Shown here: positions 27,815 through 35,893 of the stretch, piece after piece
How positions within the stretch are numbered: position 1 is the first letter of the stretch
How the letters are laid out: every line of letters starts with the position of its first letter
Assembly (NCBI GenBank): GCA_021775525.1
Contig: JAJFHQ010000004.1
Span: 1-64,000 of the forward strand
DNA length: 64,000 nt
Source of the DNA: Hyphomicrobiales bacterium
GTDB lineage: Bacteria > Pseudomonadota > Alphaproteobacteria > Rhizobiales > Methyloligellaceae
Reading direction: 5' to 3'
The notes under the pieces: model-generated
Databases searched by the model: none
Told to the model about the DNA's origin: nothing
Seen by the model: only the letters and a program-made list of their open reading frames with translations
Translations under genes and position numbers: made by a program

Positions 27815-28768
27815 TTATTCGAATTCCATCTGTTCAAACACACGCCCTGCATTTCGCTTGGCGAGTTCCTTGAAAGTATCCAGATGTGCAAATGGCGACT
27901 GGTCGATTGCATAGGCGTCTTGCAAACTGCCACCGCGATCAATCAGTGCACGTACCTTGCCACGTAAATAGACAAGATAGTCCCGGGTATATCGCCGCAC
28001 CTGGGCGATATTGGTCGGGTGTCCGTGACCGGGAATCACAAAGATTGCTCCCAGTGCCTCAAACTTCTCCCAGCTCTCCAGCCAGCCCTCAGTATTGGTA
28101 TCGTCAAAGACTGGCGGCATGCGTTCGTGGAATGCCATGTCACCAGCGATAACCAGCTTCTGCTTCGGCAGCCAGACGGAAATGTCTCCGGGTGAATGAG
28201 CCGGGCCAATGGCAATGACTTCGATGTGCATTCCGCCCATCTCGATCACCTTCTTGTCGGTGAAGGTCTCAGATGGTCCCTGAACCTTGGTGCCCTCCGC
28301 CTTGTCGCGGTTATAGCCTTTCATCCTGTCGAGGATATCGTAGCCACGCTCCTTGAACACGGTAGCTGCGTCTTCATGTGCGAGTATTGGTACGCCCTGC
28401 GCGGCCCAGTAAGAGTTTCCAAGCATGGCGTGACCCTGTCCATTCTCATTGATGACGAGCTTCACTGGCTGGCTGGTGATCCGCCGGATCTCGTCGTGCA
28501 GGGCTTTGGCGAGCCGAGAGCTGGCCCCGCCATTCACGACAACCACGCCATCACCCGTGACGATGAAGGACAGGTTGTTGTTGTGTCCCGAATTTTCATA
28601 TGTGGGCGGACCCGTGGCGCCTATGGCCGACCAGACCCGCGGGATGATTTCTACAGGCTTGGAATAGAGCTCGGAAGCCGGGTACTGATCCGGGATGGAC
28701 TGGCTGGCAAGCGTTCCGTTAATCCATGCGAACAAACACAGGACTGCCGTGACGGTGAAATGCCTCAT
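27815..28768 (-). CDS. Metallo-beta-lactamase-fold protein with altered metal motif (SoxH-like position)
   Basis: This 317-residue protein has a signal peptide (to about residue 22) and an MBL fold: NNLSFIVTGDGVVVVNGG, then the loop that normally holds HxHxDH, AHSPGDISVWLP (His191), LVIAGDMAF (Asp210) and VIPGHGHP (His248). The HxHxDH loop here reads NENGQGH (107-113), so most ligands of the first metal site are replaced while the second-half ligands remain. Similar proteins, called SoxH in Paracoccus, close sox clusters and their function is unsettled. Its ATG overlaps the stop of the preceding hydrolase gene by four bases, indicating coupled translation. Confidence 0.82.
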   Translation of the reverse strand: MRHFTVTAVLCLFAWINGTLASQSIPDQYPASELYSKPVEIIPRVWSAIGATGPPTYENSGHNNNLSFIVTGDGVVVVNGGASSRLAKALHDEIRRITSQPVKLVINENGQGHAMLGNSYWAAQGVPILAHEDAATVFKERGYDILDRMKGYNRDKAEGTKVQGPSETFTDKKVIEMGGMHIEVIAIGPAHSPGDISVWLPKQKLVIAGDMAFHERMPPVFDDTNTEGWLESWEKFEALGAIFVIPGHGHPTNIAQVRRYTRDYLVYLRGKVRALIDRGGSLQDAYAIDQSPFAHLDTFKELAKRNAGRVFEQMEFE

Positions 28769-29673
28769 TCCTTTTCCTTCAGGAAAGCGGCAACAAGATC
28801 TGCGACGTCTTCTGCAAAAAAATCGAGGAACATGTGGGTGGCGTCCTCGATGACTTTCAGACGCAGCTTTTCCCCGTCGGCAATTGGTTTGATTCTCTTC
28901 GGCACATCGGGAACAGCGCTATCCTTCGATCCTGCGATTACAAGCACCGAAACTTTGATCTTCCCGAGGTTTGCAATGGCATTCCGGCGCGTATCCTCTC
29001 CATAGTAGGAGGCAATCGCACGGGCCGTAGCCTTGCCATTTTTGCAATAGATAAAGCCGGGTACATTGATCAGTTCTTCGCCCTTGCCCTGGGAGTTGAG
29101 AGCCTTGGCTTTTTTCAGATGAGGTAATATATCCGCTCCGTTCCGCCGCTTGAGAATTGAGGCGGCCGTTCGGCCTAAGAGACCAAGAGCGGGCGCAAGT
29201 AAAACAACTTTTTCGACACCGCCCTTGCGAGCTGCAAACCATGCGACCTGATTGCCGCCACGGCTATGGCCGAGCTGTGAGATTTTCCCAGCACCTTGTT
29301 GCTTCAGCCATTGGACCCAGGCGCCGATTTCGTCGACCGCATCTTCATGGGCATGCTTGTGCGGGCGCTTGCAATCATACATGCCCGTGCGCCGGTCCTG
29401 GTTGAAAGTCAATGAGTGCGCGAGCGTTGTCACACCGCGTTCGGCCAAGGCCGCTTGCAGCGATTCAATCAGCTCCATGTCCTTATGCGCCAGTGTACCG
29501 TGCGTGATGAGCAACACACCGCCCTTGAGGGATGCACCTTCCGGTATGACCAGGTCCCCAAGCGCGACCTTGCCCCCGATATTCAGTTCAATATTCGTGG
29601 TCTTTGCACTGGCCACCGACGCGAACGCCAAGCAAACCCATATAAAAATTGCTTTCAACAACTGCTGTTTCAT
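28765..29673 (-). CDS. Periplasmic alpha/beta hydrolase of the sox cluster
   Basis: This 302-residue protein has a signal peptide (KAIFIWVCLAFASVASA). The alpha/beta hydrolase features are GGVLLITHGT (oxyanion region), nucleophile elbow GHSRGG with Ser137, an acidic residue in VIAGSKDSAVPD, and His in EDATHMFLDFF. Three Cys (about residues 14, 101 and in FIYCKNG) are present, two in the mature part. The substrate is unknown; esters or thioesters on periplasmic sulfur carriers are possible but unproven. It lies 9 bases after soxW and overlaps the MBL-fold gene. Confidence 0.83.
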   Translation of the reverse strand: MKQQLLKAIFIWVCLAFASVASAKTTNIELNIGGKVALGDLVIPEGASLKGGVLLITHGTLAHKDMELIESLQAALAERGVTTLAHSLTFNQDRRTGMYDCKRPHKHAHEDAVDEIGAWVQWLKQQGAGKISQLGHSRGGNQVAWFAARKGGVEKVVLLAPALGLLGRTAASILKRRNGADILPHLKKAKALNSQGKGEELINVPGFIYCKNGKATARAIASYYGEDTRRNAIANLGKIKVSVLVIAGSKDSAVPDVPKRIKPIADGEKLRLKVIEDATHMFLDFFAEDVADLVAAFLKEKE

Positions 29674-29682
29674 GCCGGACCC

Positions 29683-30294
29683 TTACCAGACTTTGGGCTT
29701 GATGCCCTTGGCATCAAGATCTTTGAACTTGTCCTGGAGGTAGCGCTGGAATCCCTGGTTTTCATATGCCTCCTGCTCGACAAATTCGAACATTGAGAGG
29801 AAATGAAACGGCTTGAAGTAACCCGGCATCCGGGCGACTTCAGCATCGCGTCCTGTTTTTCCTTCAGGAACATCCTTGGCAAAGAAAATGGTCGTCGGCG
29901 TAAAATTCACCGCCCATTTGCGTGCCAGCTGGCGCTCTTCCAGTTCCTTGCCATCGAAATCCGTGACCTTGCGCGATCCCCACAGGTTGAGCTGCAGGAC
30001 GGAATATTTCGAATTCAAAAACGTGACGATCTGCTTTTTCTGGAAATTGACCTTGTGCAACTCCCGGCAATAAGGACAGCCGCGTTGCTCCCACAAGACA
30101 ACGAGACGTTTGCCTGCGGCAGCGGCTTCGGCGTGGTCGTCGCGCAAATCCAGAAATGATTCCAGGAACCATGGCTGTACATGAAGACCATCCTCGTTCA
30201 TCTCAAGCTTCGCAGCAGCTCCAACAGCACCCGGTGCGAGAGCCAGGCCAGCTGCAGCCAATCCGGTTGTATTGAATGTTCGGCGATCAATCAT
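29683..30294 (-). CDS. soxW: Sox-associated thioredoxin SoxW
   Basis: This 203-residue periplasmic thioredoxin-fold protein has an Arg-Arg signal (IDRRTFNTTGLAAAGLALAPG). The redox motif WEQRGCPYCRELH carries Cys73 and Cys76. The cis-Pro segment is VNFTPTTIFF. SoxW receives electrons from membrane SoxV and keeps Sox thiols reduced. The start at 30294 has GGGAGGA upstream; the frame extends to 30375 without a better start. It follows soxD by 77 bases, unlike Paracoccus where soxVW precede soxX. Confidence 0.88.
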   Translation of the reverse strand: MIDRRTFNTTGLAAAGLALAPGAVGAAAKLEMNEDGLHVQPWFLESFLDLRDDHAEAAAAGKRLVVLWEQRGCPYCRELHKVNFQKKQIVTFLNSKYSVLQLNLWGSRKVTDFDGKELEERQLARKWAVNFTPTTIFFAKDVPEGKTGRDAEVARMPGYFKPFHFLSMFEFVEQEAYENQGFQRYLQDKFKDLDAKGIKPKVW

Positions 30295-30371
30295 GACTGG
30301 TCCTCCCTTGCTCGGTTTTATTGTCAACCGAAGAGACACACTAGCTTCAACCAGCTTGCCAGTGGACAAAA

Positions 30372-31028
30372 TCAATCAATCCCGGCGGTCGGGTTTTTCT
30401 TGTCCGTCGGAGTGACATCAATAATTCTGGCCCGCTTGGTGATCTTTGCCTCGGCCTTGCAATTCTTCATGCATAATTTCGCGATGGATGGTCTGGGTGT
30501 ATCGGGCCTCGGATCATCGACAAAATTTTTCTCGTTGGGCAGTCGAATTGAGGTGAAGTTGGATTTGTTCAGCTCGAATTTCTCATCCACCAGGTCGTTC
30601 ATATGAAGCAGGTAGGCGAGGATCGCATATGTCTCATCGGTGCTTAGTGACTGTGCGTCACCAAAAGGCATGGCTCGGTATATGTAATCGTAAGCCGTCG
30701 ACAGGTAGGGCCAGTAAGATCCAATGGTTTTCTCTGGCCGTTCTGATTTCAGCGAATCCTGCCCCCCTGCAAGCACGGGCCAGCGGTCAATTCCTTCGCC
30801 AAATTCACCGTGGCATGCGGCACAGCGTTCCTGAAACAGTTCTTCGCCTTCAGAAACAGAGCCATTGCCTTCCGGCAGGCCCTGCCCATCTGGACGCACA
30901 TCGATGTCCCACGCCTTCACTTCCTCGGTTGTCGCTTTGCGCCCAAGAGAGAACTTGCCTGCATCTGCCGGGAAAGCCCACACGCTACACGTCAAAATGG
31001 CGACCGCGAGTTTAAGAAATCTCGACAT
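30372..31028 (-). CDS. soxD: Cytochrome subunit SoxD of sulfane dehydrogenase, single-haem form
   Basis: SoxD takes electrons from SoxC during oxidation of SoxY-bound sulfane sulfur. The 218-residue precursor has a signal peptide (to about 23), the diagnostic GKFSLGRKATTEEVKAWDID and DVRPDGQGLPEGNGS, one haem motif CAACH (Cys69, Cys72, His73), and GSYWPYLSTAYDYIYRAMPFG. The C-terminus KLCMKNCK follows the usual SoxD pattern. Paracoccus-type SoxD is about 380 residues with two haems; the second domain is missing and no CxxCH lies in the 77-base gap before soxW. The ATG at 31028 has a GAGG site and overlaps soxC by 17 bases. Confidence 0.88.
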   Translation of the reverse strand: MSRFLKLAVAILTCSVWAFPADAGKFSLGRKATTEEVKAWDIDVRPDGQGLPEGNGSVSEGEELFQERCAACHGEFGEGIDRWPVLAGGQDSLKSERPEKTIGSYWPYLSTAYDYIYRAMPFGDAQSLSTDETYAILAYLLHMNDLVDEKFELNKSNFTSIRLPNEKNFVDDPRPDTPRPSIAKLCMKNCKAEAKITKRARIIDVTPTDKKNPTAGID

Positions 31029-32295
31029 TCTCAACCTCGCCGTTTTTCAGGACATGCCAGGTTTGGATACCGTTGTTATGGTAGATCGAATTGGTGCCAC
31101 GGACGGTTCGGAGCTCATCCTTTGTCGGCTGTACATAGCCTGTTGAATCAACGGCGCGCGATTGCAAAAGCAGTGGTGAGCCGTCCCAATCGAATTCGTA
31201 ATAGAAACGGTGCAGCGCCTTTGGCAGGCGTGGTCCGTCAATGCGCGCTGCGTGCCAATTCTTCCCCCCATCAAGTGTGATGTCGACACGATCAACAGTG
31301 CCTTGTCCCGACCAGGCGAGACCGGTGAGAACCGTATGACCCTTACCGTGGTTTATCGGAGCCTGTGGGCTTGGGTTGGTGATCACGGACTTGCAGTCCA
31401 TCACCCATGTGAAGCGCCGCGATTTTCCGTTCTCCATGAGATCGGTGTATTTGGATGTTTCCTCGCGGGTATGCCATGGCATGTCGCCAACCTCGATGCG
31501 GCGTAGCCACTTAACCCACATGTTGCCTTCCCATCCCGGCACGACGAGACGGAGAGGGTAGCCTTGTTCCGGACGAAGAGCCTCGCCGTTCATTTTGAAG
31601 GCGAGCAGGCAGTCATCGAGCGCTTTGGCAAGAGGTACCGAGCGGTTCATGCCAGCAGAGTCGCCTCCTTCCGGCATGAGCCACTTGGCATTGGTTTTCA
31701 GGCCCGCCTCTTCAAGAATATATTTCAGCCGCACGCCGGTATATTGAACGCAATGGATCATTCCCTGCGTAAACTGGCAGCCGTTTAATTGCGCTCCACG
31801 CCATTCCATGCCGGAGTTGGCCGCGCATTCGAGAAAGAAAATCTTGTTTGTCCTGGGAAAGCGCATGATGTCTTCCATCGTGAAGATCAGCGGTTTCTCA
31901 ACAAGTCCATTGATCATCAGACGGTGATCGGTCGGATTAACTTCCGCCACGCCCGAATGGTGGCGTTCAAAGCACAACCCGTTCGGCGTGATGATGCCAT
32001 CCAGCTCGTGCAGCGGTGTGAAGTTGACGGAACTTTCAGTCGAGGCCGTCAGCCAACGGACACTTCGCCTGACCACATCTTTTTCAAACTCTGAGGGTTT
32101 ACCATAAGGATTGGTATCAACCCCCTCACCAAGTGACGTTGACCAGTCAGCAACATTGGGGGGGAGGTTCTCCTTGTTGCTTTCAGCCGCGGCCGAAACT
32201 GATATAGATCCCGCTGCCAGTGCGCCGCCACTCGCGGCTGCTGCCTTCAGAAGGTCCCGCCGAGATACTGAGCTGTTGTTTGTCGATTGCACCAT
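31012..32295 (-). CDS. soxC: Sulfane dehydrogenase molybdenum subunit SoxC
   Basis: This 427-residue protein of the sulfite oxidase family has a Tat signal (SVSRRDLLKAAAASGG). The molybdenum-coordinating Cys157 sits in FFLECAANSG; Mo-cofactor contacts follow in WRGAQLNGC and LRLVVPGWEGNMWVKWL, and the dimerisation domain starts near NPSPQAPINHG. SoxCD oxidises sulfane sulfur on SoxY in six-electron steps, so thiosulfate can be oxidised fully to sulfate. The ATG at 32295 has a GAAGG site and is preferred to a TTG at 32322. An operator-like palindrome lies just upstream. Confidence 0.96.
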   Translation of the reverse strand: MVQSTNNSSVSRRDLLKAAAASGGALAAGSISVSAAAESNKENLPPNVADWSTSLGEGVDTNPYGKPSEFEKDVVRRSVRWLTASTESSVNFTPLHELDGIITPNGLCFERHHSGVAEVNPTDHRLMINGLVEKPLIFTMEDIMRFPRTNKIFFLECAANSGMEWRGAQLNGCQFTQGMIHCVQYTGVRLKYILEEAGLKTNAKWLMPEGGDSAGMNRSVPLAKALDDCLLAFKMNGEALRPEQGYPLRLVVPGWEGNMWVKWLRRIEVGDMPWHTREETSKYTDLMENGKSRRFTWVMDCKSVITNPSPQAPINHGKGHTVLTGLAWSGQGTVDRVDITLDGGKNWHAARIDGPRLPKALHRFYYEFDWDGSPLLLQSRAVDSTGYVQPTKDELRTVRGTNSIYHNNGIQTWHVLKNGEVENVEIS

Positions 32296-32328
32296 AGCCT
32301 TCGCCGTCTTCCCGTAGGTCAATATATT

Positions 32329-32348
32329 ATATTCGCATATATGAATAT
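32329..32348. promoter_or_regulatory. SqrR/BigR-type operator before soxC
   Basis: ATATTC-GCATATAT-GAATAT is a dyad with six-base arms and an eight-base spacer; its core is a perfect ATTC-N8-GAAT at 32331-32346. That core is, as I recall, the site of the persulfide-responsive ArsR protein SqrR. It lies between the soxB stop and the soxC start, indicating a second promoter inside the sox cluster. Confidence 0.7.
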
Positions 32349-32367
32349 ATTAAATGCGACATGTTGG

Positions 32368-34056
32368 CTAGACCCCAACAACCTTTACGGCATCGTTTGG
32401 CTTGATGCGGACGGGTGTATTCGTCTTCAGGTAGGTCTCGACGACCTCCCAGATTGGCGGCCCCTCGGTTTCCTGGTTGATGCTTGCCCAGCCGGCAACC
32501 ACATATTCACGTGAGGGATCGACCGTTGACCCGTCCTTGAGCAGGGTCATACCGGATATTCGCTGTCCGATGGGCTTCTTTGGATCAATGGTGTAACCAA
32601 GACCACCAGCGCGAACCATGTCACCGCCCTGCTGATAATAGGGGTCCGGGTTGAAGAGATTGTCGGCGACGTCTTCTAAAACTTCTTTCAGGAATTTTCC
32701 GGTCATTTTCGTGCGGTAGGCCGCCGGATAGGTCATGGCGCAACTGTTATAGAGATCTTCTCCCGTGATCTCCTGTCCCGGTAAAAGCGATGGCCCCCAA
32801 CGGAAACCCGGAGAGAGGGCAATCTCCGCATCGCGCACCTCAATCAAGGCCTGGCACATCAGGTCATCTATGGTGCCGTTGAAGTTACCGCGGCGGTAAA
32901 GCAGGCTATCCGTGCGCCCGACTACACGCTTAAGTTCACCCTGATAGGGTTTGCGCACCTTGTCGACGAGCGCAGTGATTTCCCTGTCCGGTGTGATGAC
33001 ATCCGCGAAAATTGGGATAAGACGGAAACGGAAATCCTTGAGTTTTCCACCGCTCACATCGAGATCCAGTCGGGATATGAATTTTCCACTGGAGCCTGAC
33101 GCCACCAGAAGCGTGTTGCCGACTATGAGCGGAACGGGCAGGGCATCATGGGTGTGACCGCACAGGATCACGTCGATTCCCTTGACCTGGGAGGCAAGCT
33201 TGCGGTCTACGTCGAACCCGTTGTGAGACAACAGGATCACGAGCTCCGCCCCCTTGCTGCGCGCTGCGGAGACATGCTTGGCAATCTCTTCCTCGCGAAT
33301 TCCAAACGACCAGTTGGGCATCATCCAGCGCGGATTGGCGATCGGCGTGTAGGGGAAGGCCTGACCGATGACGGCGATTTTTACACCGCCACGTTCAAAC
33401 ATTTTCACTGCGTCAAAAGCCGGTTCCTGCCATTCATTGTCGAAAATATTAGAGCCGAGAAAGGCGAAGGGAAGATCGTTCACGATCTCCTTCACGCGAT
33501 CAGCGCCAAGTGTGAATTCCCAATGGCCGGTCATGGCATCGGGTTTCAACGCGTTCATGACCTCGACCATGTCCGCGCCCTTTGTCATCAGAGCGGTGTA
33601 GCTACCATGCCAGGTGTCACCACCATCGAGAAAAAGCGTGTTATCCCCGCGCTCTGAGCGGATGTGCTTGAGCACCGTGGCAATGCGATCTATGCCGCCC
33701 ATGCGGCCATATTGCTGCGCCAGCCCCACGAAGGCCTCAGAGGACAAGGCGTAGGCTTCGGGCGATCCGGATGCGATATTGTAGAATTTCAGAAAATCAC
33801 TGCCGGTAATGTGAGGCGGTTTGCCCTCTGCATTGCCGACTCCAAGATTGACCGAAGGCTCACGAAACCAGACCGGTTTCAACTGAGCATGGATGTCCGT
33901 CAGATGGGCAAGGGTGACATTGCCGAACGGTTTGAAATCCAGCAAATCCCCTTGGGTGATTTTCTGCTGGGCGGAAAGTTTGGCCCACGGCACTGACGAG
34001 CCAAACAACGTGCCCGTGGCAGCAACGACCTGCATGAATTCACGACGAGAAATCAT
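32368..34056 (-). CDS. soxB: Thiosulfohydrolase SoxB
   Basis: SoxB hydrolytically releases sulfate from the SoxY-cysteine-S-sulfonate conjugate, using a dinuclear manganese centre. The 562-residue protein has a Tat signal (ISRREFMQVVAATGT) and the metallophosphatase motifs LTDIHAQLKP, FLDGGDTWHGS, MTGHWEFTLG, ILLSHNGFD and CGHTHDA, followed by a 5'-nucleotidase C-terminal domain (about 360-540). Typical SoxB length. It follows soxA after 116 bases that contain a strong hairpin, and it ends 72 bases before the soxC start. Confidence 0.97.
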   Translation of the reverse strand: MISRREFMQVVAATGTLFGSSVPWAKLSAQQKITQGDLLDFKPFGNVTLAHLTDIHAQLKPVWFREPSVNLGVGNAEGKPPHITGSDFLKFYNIASGSPEAYALSSEAFVGLAQQYGRMGGIDRIATVLKHIRSERGDNTLFLDGGDTWHGSYTALMTKGADMVEVMNALKPDAMTGHWEFTLGADRVKEIVNDLPFAFLGSNIFDNEWQEPAFDAVKMFERGGVKIAVIGQAFPYTPIANPRWMMPNWSFGIREEEIAKHVSAARSKGAELVILLSHNGFDVDRKLASQVKGIDVILCGHTHDALPVPLIVGNTLLVASGSSGKFISRLDLDVSGGKLKDFRFRLIPIFADVITPDREITALVDKVRKPYQGELKRVVGRTDSLLYRRGNFNGTIDDLMCQALIEVRDAEIALSPGFRWGPSLLPGQEITGEDLYNSCAMTYPAAYRTKMTGKFLKEVLEDVADNLFNPDPYYQQGGDMVRAGGLGYTIDPKKPIGQRISGMTLLKDGSTVDPSREYVVAGWASINQETEGPPIWEVVETYLKTNTPVRIKPNDAVKVVGV

Positions 34057-34118
34057 TCACCATTCCCCTGATCATTCTGGCGTGATGGTGCCGGTTGCAG
34101 AGGGACAAGGCGGGGGAG

Positions 34119-34141
34119 GGGTGACAATTACCCTGTCACCC
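34119..34141. promoter_or_regulatory. Hairpin between soxA and soxB
   Basis: GGGTGACA (34119-34126) pairs perfectly with TGTCACCC (34134-34141) around a seven-base loop. No T tract follows on the minus strand, so it is more likely an mRNA processing or stability element, or an attenuator, than a full terminator within the operon. Confidence 0.55.
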
Positions 34142-34172
34142 GCACCACCTTGCAAACCTGTTTTTAGTGCGG

Positions 34173-35018
34173 CTAGTTCCGTACTGCCGGGGTTTCGACC
34201 TGCAAACCCTTGCCGCGATGTGCGAGATAAATTTCCATGGCAACAAACTCGTCAGAGCCGCGCTTGTAGGGGACCGCCCGGATGTTCTTCATGCACCCTT
34301 TGAAGCGGCGGTGCAGGGAACCGAGTTTCTGCCATTTCAGCCGATAGGTTGGGAATCCGTTGGATTGTCCCTGGCTCAAATGGTCGGCCCTGATATGTTT
34401 GCCATAATTGGCTTCGTGGCAGTTGGCACAGGACATGTCGAGTTGACCAACGCGGGTGTAATAAACCTCTTTGCCCTTTTCAGCCCACGCTTTCATGGGT
34501 CCGTCCACCTGGACATTGACAGGCATGCCGCGCGACTGGTTGCGAACAAAAGCGGTCATGGAGAGCATCTGGTCGGCTTCCCACTTCCATGCCTTCGCCT
34601 TCATGTTATTTGTACGACAGGAATTGATGCGCTGTTCCATGGTCAGTGGACGCTTCAGCTTGGCATCCCATTTGGGCATCTCGGCACCAACACCTTTCAT
34701 GGATTTGGCAGCTTCATTGTGGCAACTGGCGCATGATTTTCCGGCCTCGCCATCAACCGTGTTCCAAAGAGATTCACCCTTGTCCACCCAGAGATAACCG
34801 GGATTGTCAAAATCATCCTGCTGTAACGACTGGGTTTCCGATGCGCGGAAATGCCAGCCTGAAATGATCTCATCCAGCGGAGAACCCTTGTAAGGAGTCG
34901 CAACCTTAATGCTGGTCACGCCTGCTGGCAGCGAGTCCTGAGAATTGGCAACGCCCATCATGATGGTGCTGCCGGCTGCGATTGTGACCAACAGGCCCAG
35001 CTTGAAACTTCCCTTCAT
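34173..35018 (-). CDS. soxA: Dihaem cytochrome SoxA
   Basis: SoxA with SoxX couples thiosulfate to the SoxY cysteine. The 281-residue precursor has a signal peptide (LGLLVTIAAGSTIMMGVANS) and two haem motifs, CASCH (Cys96-His100) and CANCH (Cys197-His201), with active-site ligand Cys242 in RRFKGCMKNIRA that carries the cysteine persulfide. It is the dihaem (Paracoccus-type) form. The ATG at 35018 with a GAGG site is chosen; an upstream ATG at 35069 would overlap soxZ control sequence. It starts 55 bases after soxZ. Confidence 0.96.
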   Translation of the reverse strand: MKGSFKLGLLVTIAAGSTIMMGVANSQDSLPAGVTSIKVATPYKGSPLDEIISGWHFRASETQSLQQDDFDNPGYLWVDKGESLWNTVDGEAGKSCASCHNEAAKSMKGVGAEMPKWDAKLKRPLTMEQRINSCRTNNMKAKAWKWEADQMLSMTAFVRNQSRGMPVNVQVDGPMKAWAEKGKEVYYTRVGQLDMSCANCHEANYGKHIRADHLSQGQSNGFPTYRLKWQKLGSLHRRFKGCMKNIRAVPYKRGSDEFVAMEIYLAHRGKGLQVETPAVRN

Positions 35019-35073
35019 TGTGCGTCCCTCGCTACCTTGGATTGAGAGCCTGATTTGCCGGCTCATCACCCAA

Positions 35074-35406
35074 TTATTTCACTGTAAGTTTTGACTTCTT
35101 TGAATAGGTGTCACCATTGTCGCTGATCCATGCGAACTCGAACTCCCCGCTTTTCTCGGCTTTCATCGAGAATTGGAAATAGGGGTTGGCCGAGATCGCC
35201 GGATCGATATCGACGGAAAACACCTCCTCGCCATCAAATTTGGCGACGAATTTATTGATGATGTTCCGCGGGATTTTTTCGCCGGTCTTCTTGTTCTTGC
35301 GCAAGCCGGTTTCCATCTTGTGCGAGATCAGCGTCTTGATATTGACGACCTCGCCCTTGCTGGCGGTCTTCGGCGCTTTGACGCGCGGTTTGGGTTTACC
35401 TGCCAT
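35074..35406 (-). CDS. soxZ: Sulfur-carrier partner SoxZ
   Basis: SoxZ (110 residues) forms the SoxYZ heterodimer that presents the SoxY C-terminal cysteine to the other Sox enzymes. Recognisable features are VNIKTLISHKMETGLRKNKKTG, NIINKFVAKFDGEEVF, and PYFQFSMKAEKSGEFEFAWISDNG. As usual it has no signal peptide and is exported with SoxY. A ribosome site AGGAG precedes the ATG. It lies 23 bases after soxY. Confidence 0.95.
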   Translation of the reverse strand: MAGKPKPRVKAPKTASKGEVVNIKTLISHKMETGLRKNKKTGEKIPRNIINKFVAKFDGEEVFSVDIDPAISANPYFQFSMKAEKSGEFEFAWISDNGDTYSKKSKLTVK

Positions 35407-35429
35407 TATTCTATGCTCCTAAAAACCAA

Positions 35430-35882
35430 TCAGCCGCCACAACCGCCGATGGTGACTTTCACCTGGCGCTTCACCATCCGGAATGAACCATCTGACATCT
35501 CGGCGACCGCAACGACATTCTGCGTTTTCGCCAGCCTCATACGCGTCGAGGCCTCCGCGATGCCACTTCTGGGCGTGAAGTTGAAGGTCGCGACCTCGGG
35601 GCGCGGATTGCCTTCCGAAATCACGATCACGCGCTTGACGTAATCATCCTTCGTCATCGGGCTGTCGACCGAGATGGTCAGAGGAACCGTGTTCCCGTTT
35701 TCCGCGATCTCAGGCATTTTTAATTCGATTTTGCCTTCACTGGCCGTTTTACCGCCGGTGAATTTGGCCATGGTCGCCTGTGCGTCTTCGCTTTTTGCAA
35801 AAGCCGCAACTCCGGGCAGGGTAAGCGCGGCAACCGCAGCCCCGCCTAGAACGAGCGATTCTCGTCTGGTGTAGAATTTCAT
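35430..35882 (-). CDS. soxY: Sulfur-carrier SoxY
   Basis: SoxY is the covalent carrier of thiosulfate-derived sulfur. The 150-residue precursor has a Tat signal (YTRRESLVLGGAAVAAL) and the obligatory swinging-arm terminus GGCGG, with Cys148. The Ig-like body includes VPLTISVDSPMTKDDYVKRV and TRMRLAKTQNVVAVAEM. The ATG at 35882 is preferred; a GTG at 35897 overlapping the soxX stop is possible. Confidence 0.96.
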   Translation of the reverse strand: MKFYTRRESLVLGGAAVAALTLPGVAAFAKSEDAQATMAKFTGGKTASEGKIELKMPEIAENGNTVPLTISVDSPMTKDDYVKRVIVISEGNPRPEVATFNFTPRSGIAEASTRMRLAKTQNVVAVAEMSDGSFRMVKRQVKVTIGGCGG

Positions 35883-35893
35883 ATCTCGAGTCC

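Noticed and set aside
30295-30371. Possible remnant of a second SoxD haem domain
   Set aside because: The 77-base gap has no CxxCH in any frame, so I treat SoxD as naturally short rather than frameshifted.
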